Of a stretch of 64,000 nt of DNA, positions 62,660 through 64,000 are shown one piece after another (within the stretch, counting starts at the first letter, position 1; every line of letters starts with the position of its first letter). A program made the position numbers and the translations under genes. The stretch is from contig JAMXBD010000093.1 in assembly GCA_024138025.1 (NCBI GenBank), positions 496,001 through 560,000 of the forward strand, given 5' to 3'. Under the pieces are notes generated by a model. The model worked only from the letters and a program-made list of their open reading frames with translations, was not told the origin of the DNA and ran no database searches. The DNA comes from Combretum micranthum. Lineage: Eukaryota > Streptophyta > Magnoliopsida > Myrtales > Combretaceae.

Positions 62660-64000
62660 CAATTATGGATTAAGATACTAATCATTAACCATATATTTTT
62701 GGGATTTTTAGAGTTTATGCTAATTTATATGGTTTTTATTATATAATTCAGTATATAAACCATCCACTCACTAACATGACACACCACAAGTGAAATTAAG
62801 AGAACATAAATTTAATTAATATGATGCGAAAGTCAAATTTAGGATTGGTTTGCTAAAATATGATTAAATTAATAAAAACTAAAAAGAGAATTCTCTATTG
62901 TCATCAATGATGATGATAGTACAAAATGCTTACAAATGGCCTAGTTATATGGCATCAAGATGCATTAGTAGCATTTTGAAAATAAAAGGAAGCCTCATAA
63001 AAAATAAATAAATGGAAAATTCATAATTAATAATAATAAATAATATGAGCTCATAATTCCTTGTCTATAACTCAACCCTCTAGATGTCTTCAACTACTTG
63101 TAAGACTATAAAGAAGTTGAATCCAGCTAAGTTTCAAAAGGTCGATCCCGGCTTGTTTAAAATATTATCAAGCTTGAACTTAACATTTTTATCAAGCCTA
63201 AATTTAAGCTTGGGCTCAATTAATTTAGATAAATGAGATTTGTTTTAAACTCTTAGAACTCAAAGTTCAACTCATTTACAAAATGAGTTTGAACTCAAGA
63301 TAAGCTGAGCTCAAATTAAACCAAGCTCAACTAGCTCACAAGCCCAAAAAATAAAGTAAAATCCAAGAAACTAAATATATAAAAAGAATAAGTATATAAA
63401 TGAATAGATAAGTGAATAATTAATAAAGATTAAGTTGTGTATGTATTTATATATATTATTTAGAAATTATTTTTTATTTTTAATATAATTTATACAAATA
63501 ATATATAATGTGTAGTGTATATATATAACTCATGAGCTTACTCACAAGTCTATTCATAAGTCTAAATGAATCTATTCACAAGCTTAAATAAGTGCAATCA
63601 CAAGTCAGCTTATGAGCTTAAATAGCAGGCATGAGTTGAGCTAAGTTTAAAGTAAGCTAAGTTCAAGTAGCTTATGGGTACATCAACTTGTTTTGTACCT
63701 TAACTGCTCAACTACTAGATGCAAACTGCTATATAATTTTAGCATCATCCAAATGGCAAGTGTGACACAATCCAAATGGTACCTTATTGTCTGTGATCCT
63801 TAAGTTAGAGTGTTATATTTGCACTCTTAGAACCAAGTCAATATATCTATGCATATTACCACCCTTCCTTTAAGAAGATCCAGCCTAAATCTTAGAGATG
63901 GAATGCCACAAAATTCTTAAGGTCAATATAAGCATGCGAAAAGGCAAAGCTTGAATCTTATCAATTAAGTCTAAGCAAAGTAGCAAAGTTGAATAGCAAC
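62660..64000. other. intergenic stretch with AGCTTGAGCTC-type degenerate repeat
   Basis: From about 63110 to 63680 the sequence is dominated by short motifs such as AAGCTTGAAC, GAGCTCAA, CAAGCTCAAC and TTATGAGCTTA in both orientations, around an AT core. The same style occurs at 17680-18010 and, fainter, 9060-9440. No open frame or terminal structure was established. Confidence 0.45.

Overview
The window is nuclear DNA of a flowering plant, most likely a dicot. The base composition is strongly AT-rich. The one clear gene has plant-type GT-AG introns, and the rest is dominated by plant transposon families. I cannot name the species. No bacterial, organellar, rRNA, tRNA or CRISPR feature was recognised.

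The only convincing intact gene is a GH3-family acyl-acid amido synthetase (auxin-conjugating type) on the minus strand at 2392-4450. It has three exons, encodes 618 residues and keeps all its nucleotide-binding motifs. A TATA box, a CT-rich leader and three candidate auxin response elements lie upstream (positions 4507-5359), which fits an auxin-induced gene that dampens auxin signalling by conjugating IAA to amino acids. About 59 kb of the remaining sequence carries no gene I can defend.

The rest is a record of mobile elements. From left to right: a fold-back element (15769-16208); a GGTTC-rich hAT-type element (19280-20017); a MITE (21499-21800); a CACTA/En-Spm-like element with a decayed transposase (about 25326-29749) lying exactly between two direct ~2.3-2.5 kb copies of one flanking sequence (23015-25326 and 29751-32296); arrays of tandem repeats (37655-37935, 38288-38518); a minus-strand Copia gag fragment (39500-41305); possible gypsy LTR debris (about 42700-43780); another hAT-like element (44520-45272); a CACTA element (45599-47859) with a hAT element nested in it (46158-46979); a TRIM (49001-49417); a full-length but dead Copia element (53640-59047); another hAT-like element holding a 77-base poly-C tract (59583-60316); and an internally deleted Ty3/gypsy element on the minus strand (60801-62659).

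The coding remnants are broken by stops and by loss of key residues, many of which look like C-to-T or G-to-A changes as expected of old methylated transposons. I found no previously undescribed functional gene system. The best leads are structural: the transposon flanked by kilobase-scale direct copies, the 354-bp insertion revealed by comparing those copies, the nested CACTA/hAT pair, and the self-complementary repeats.
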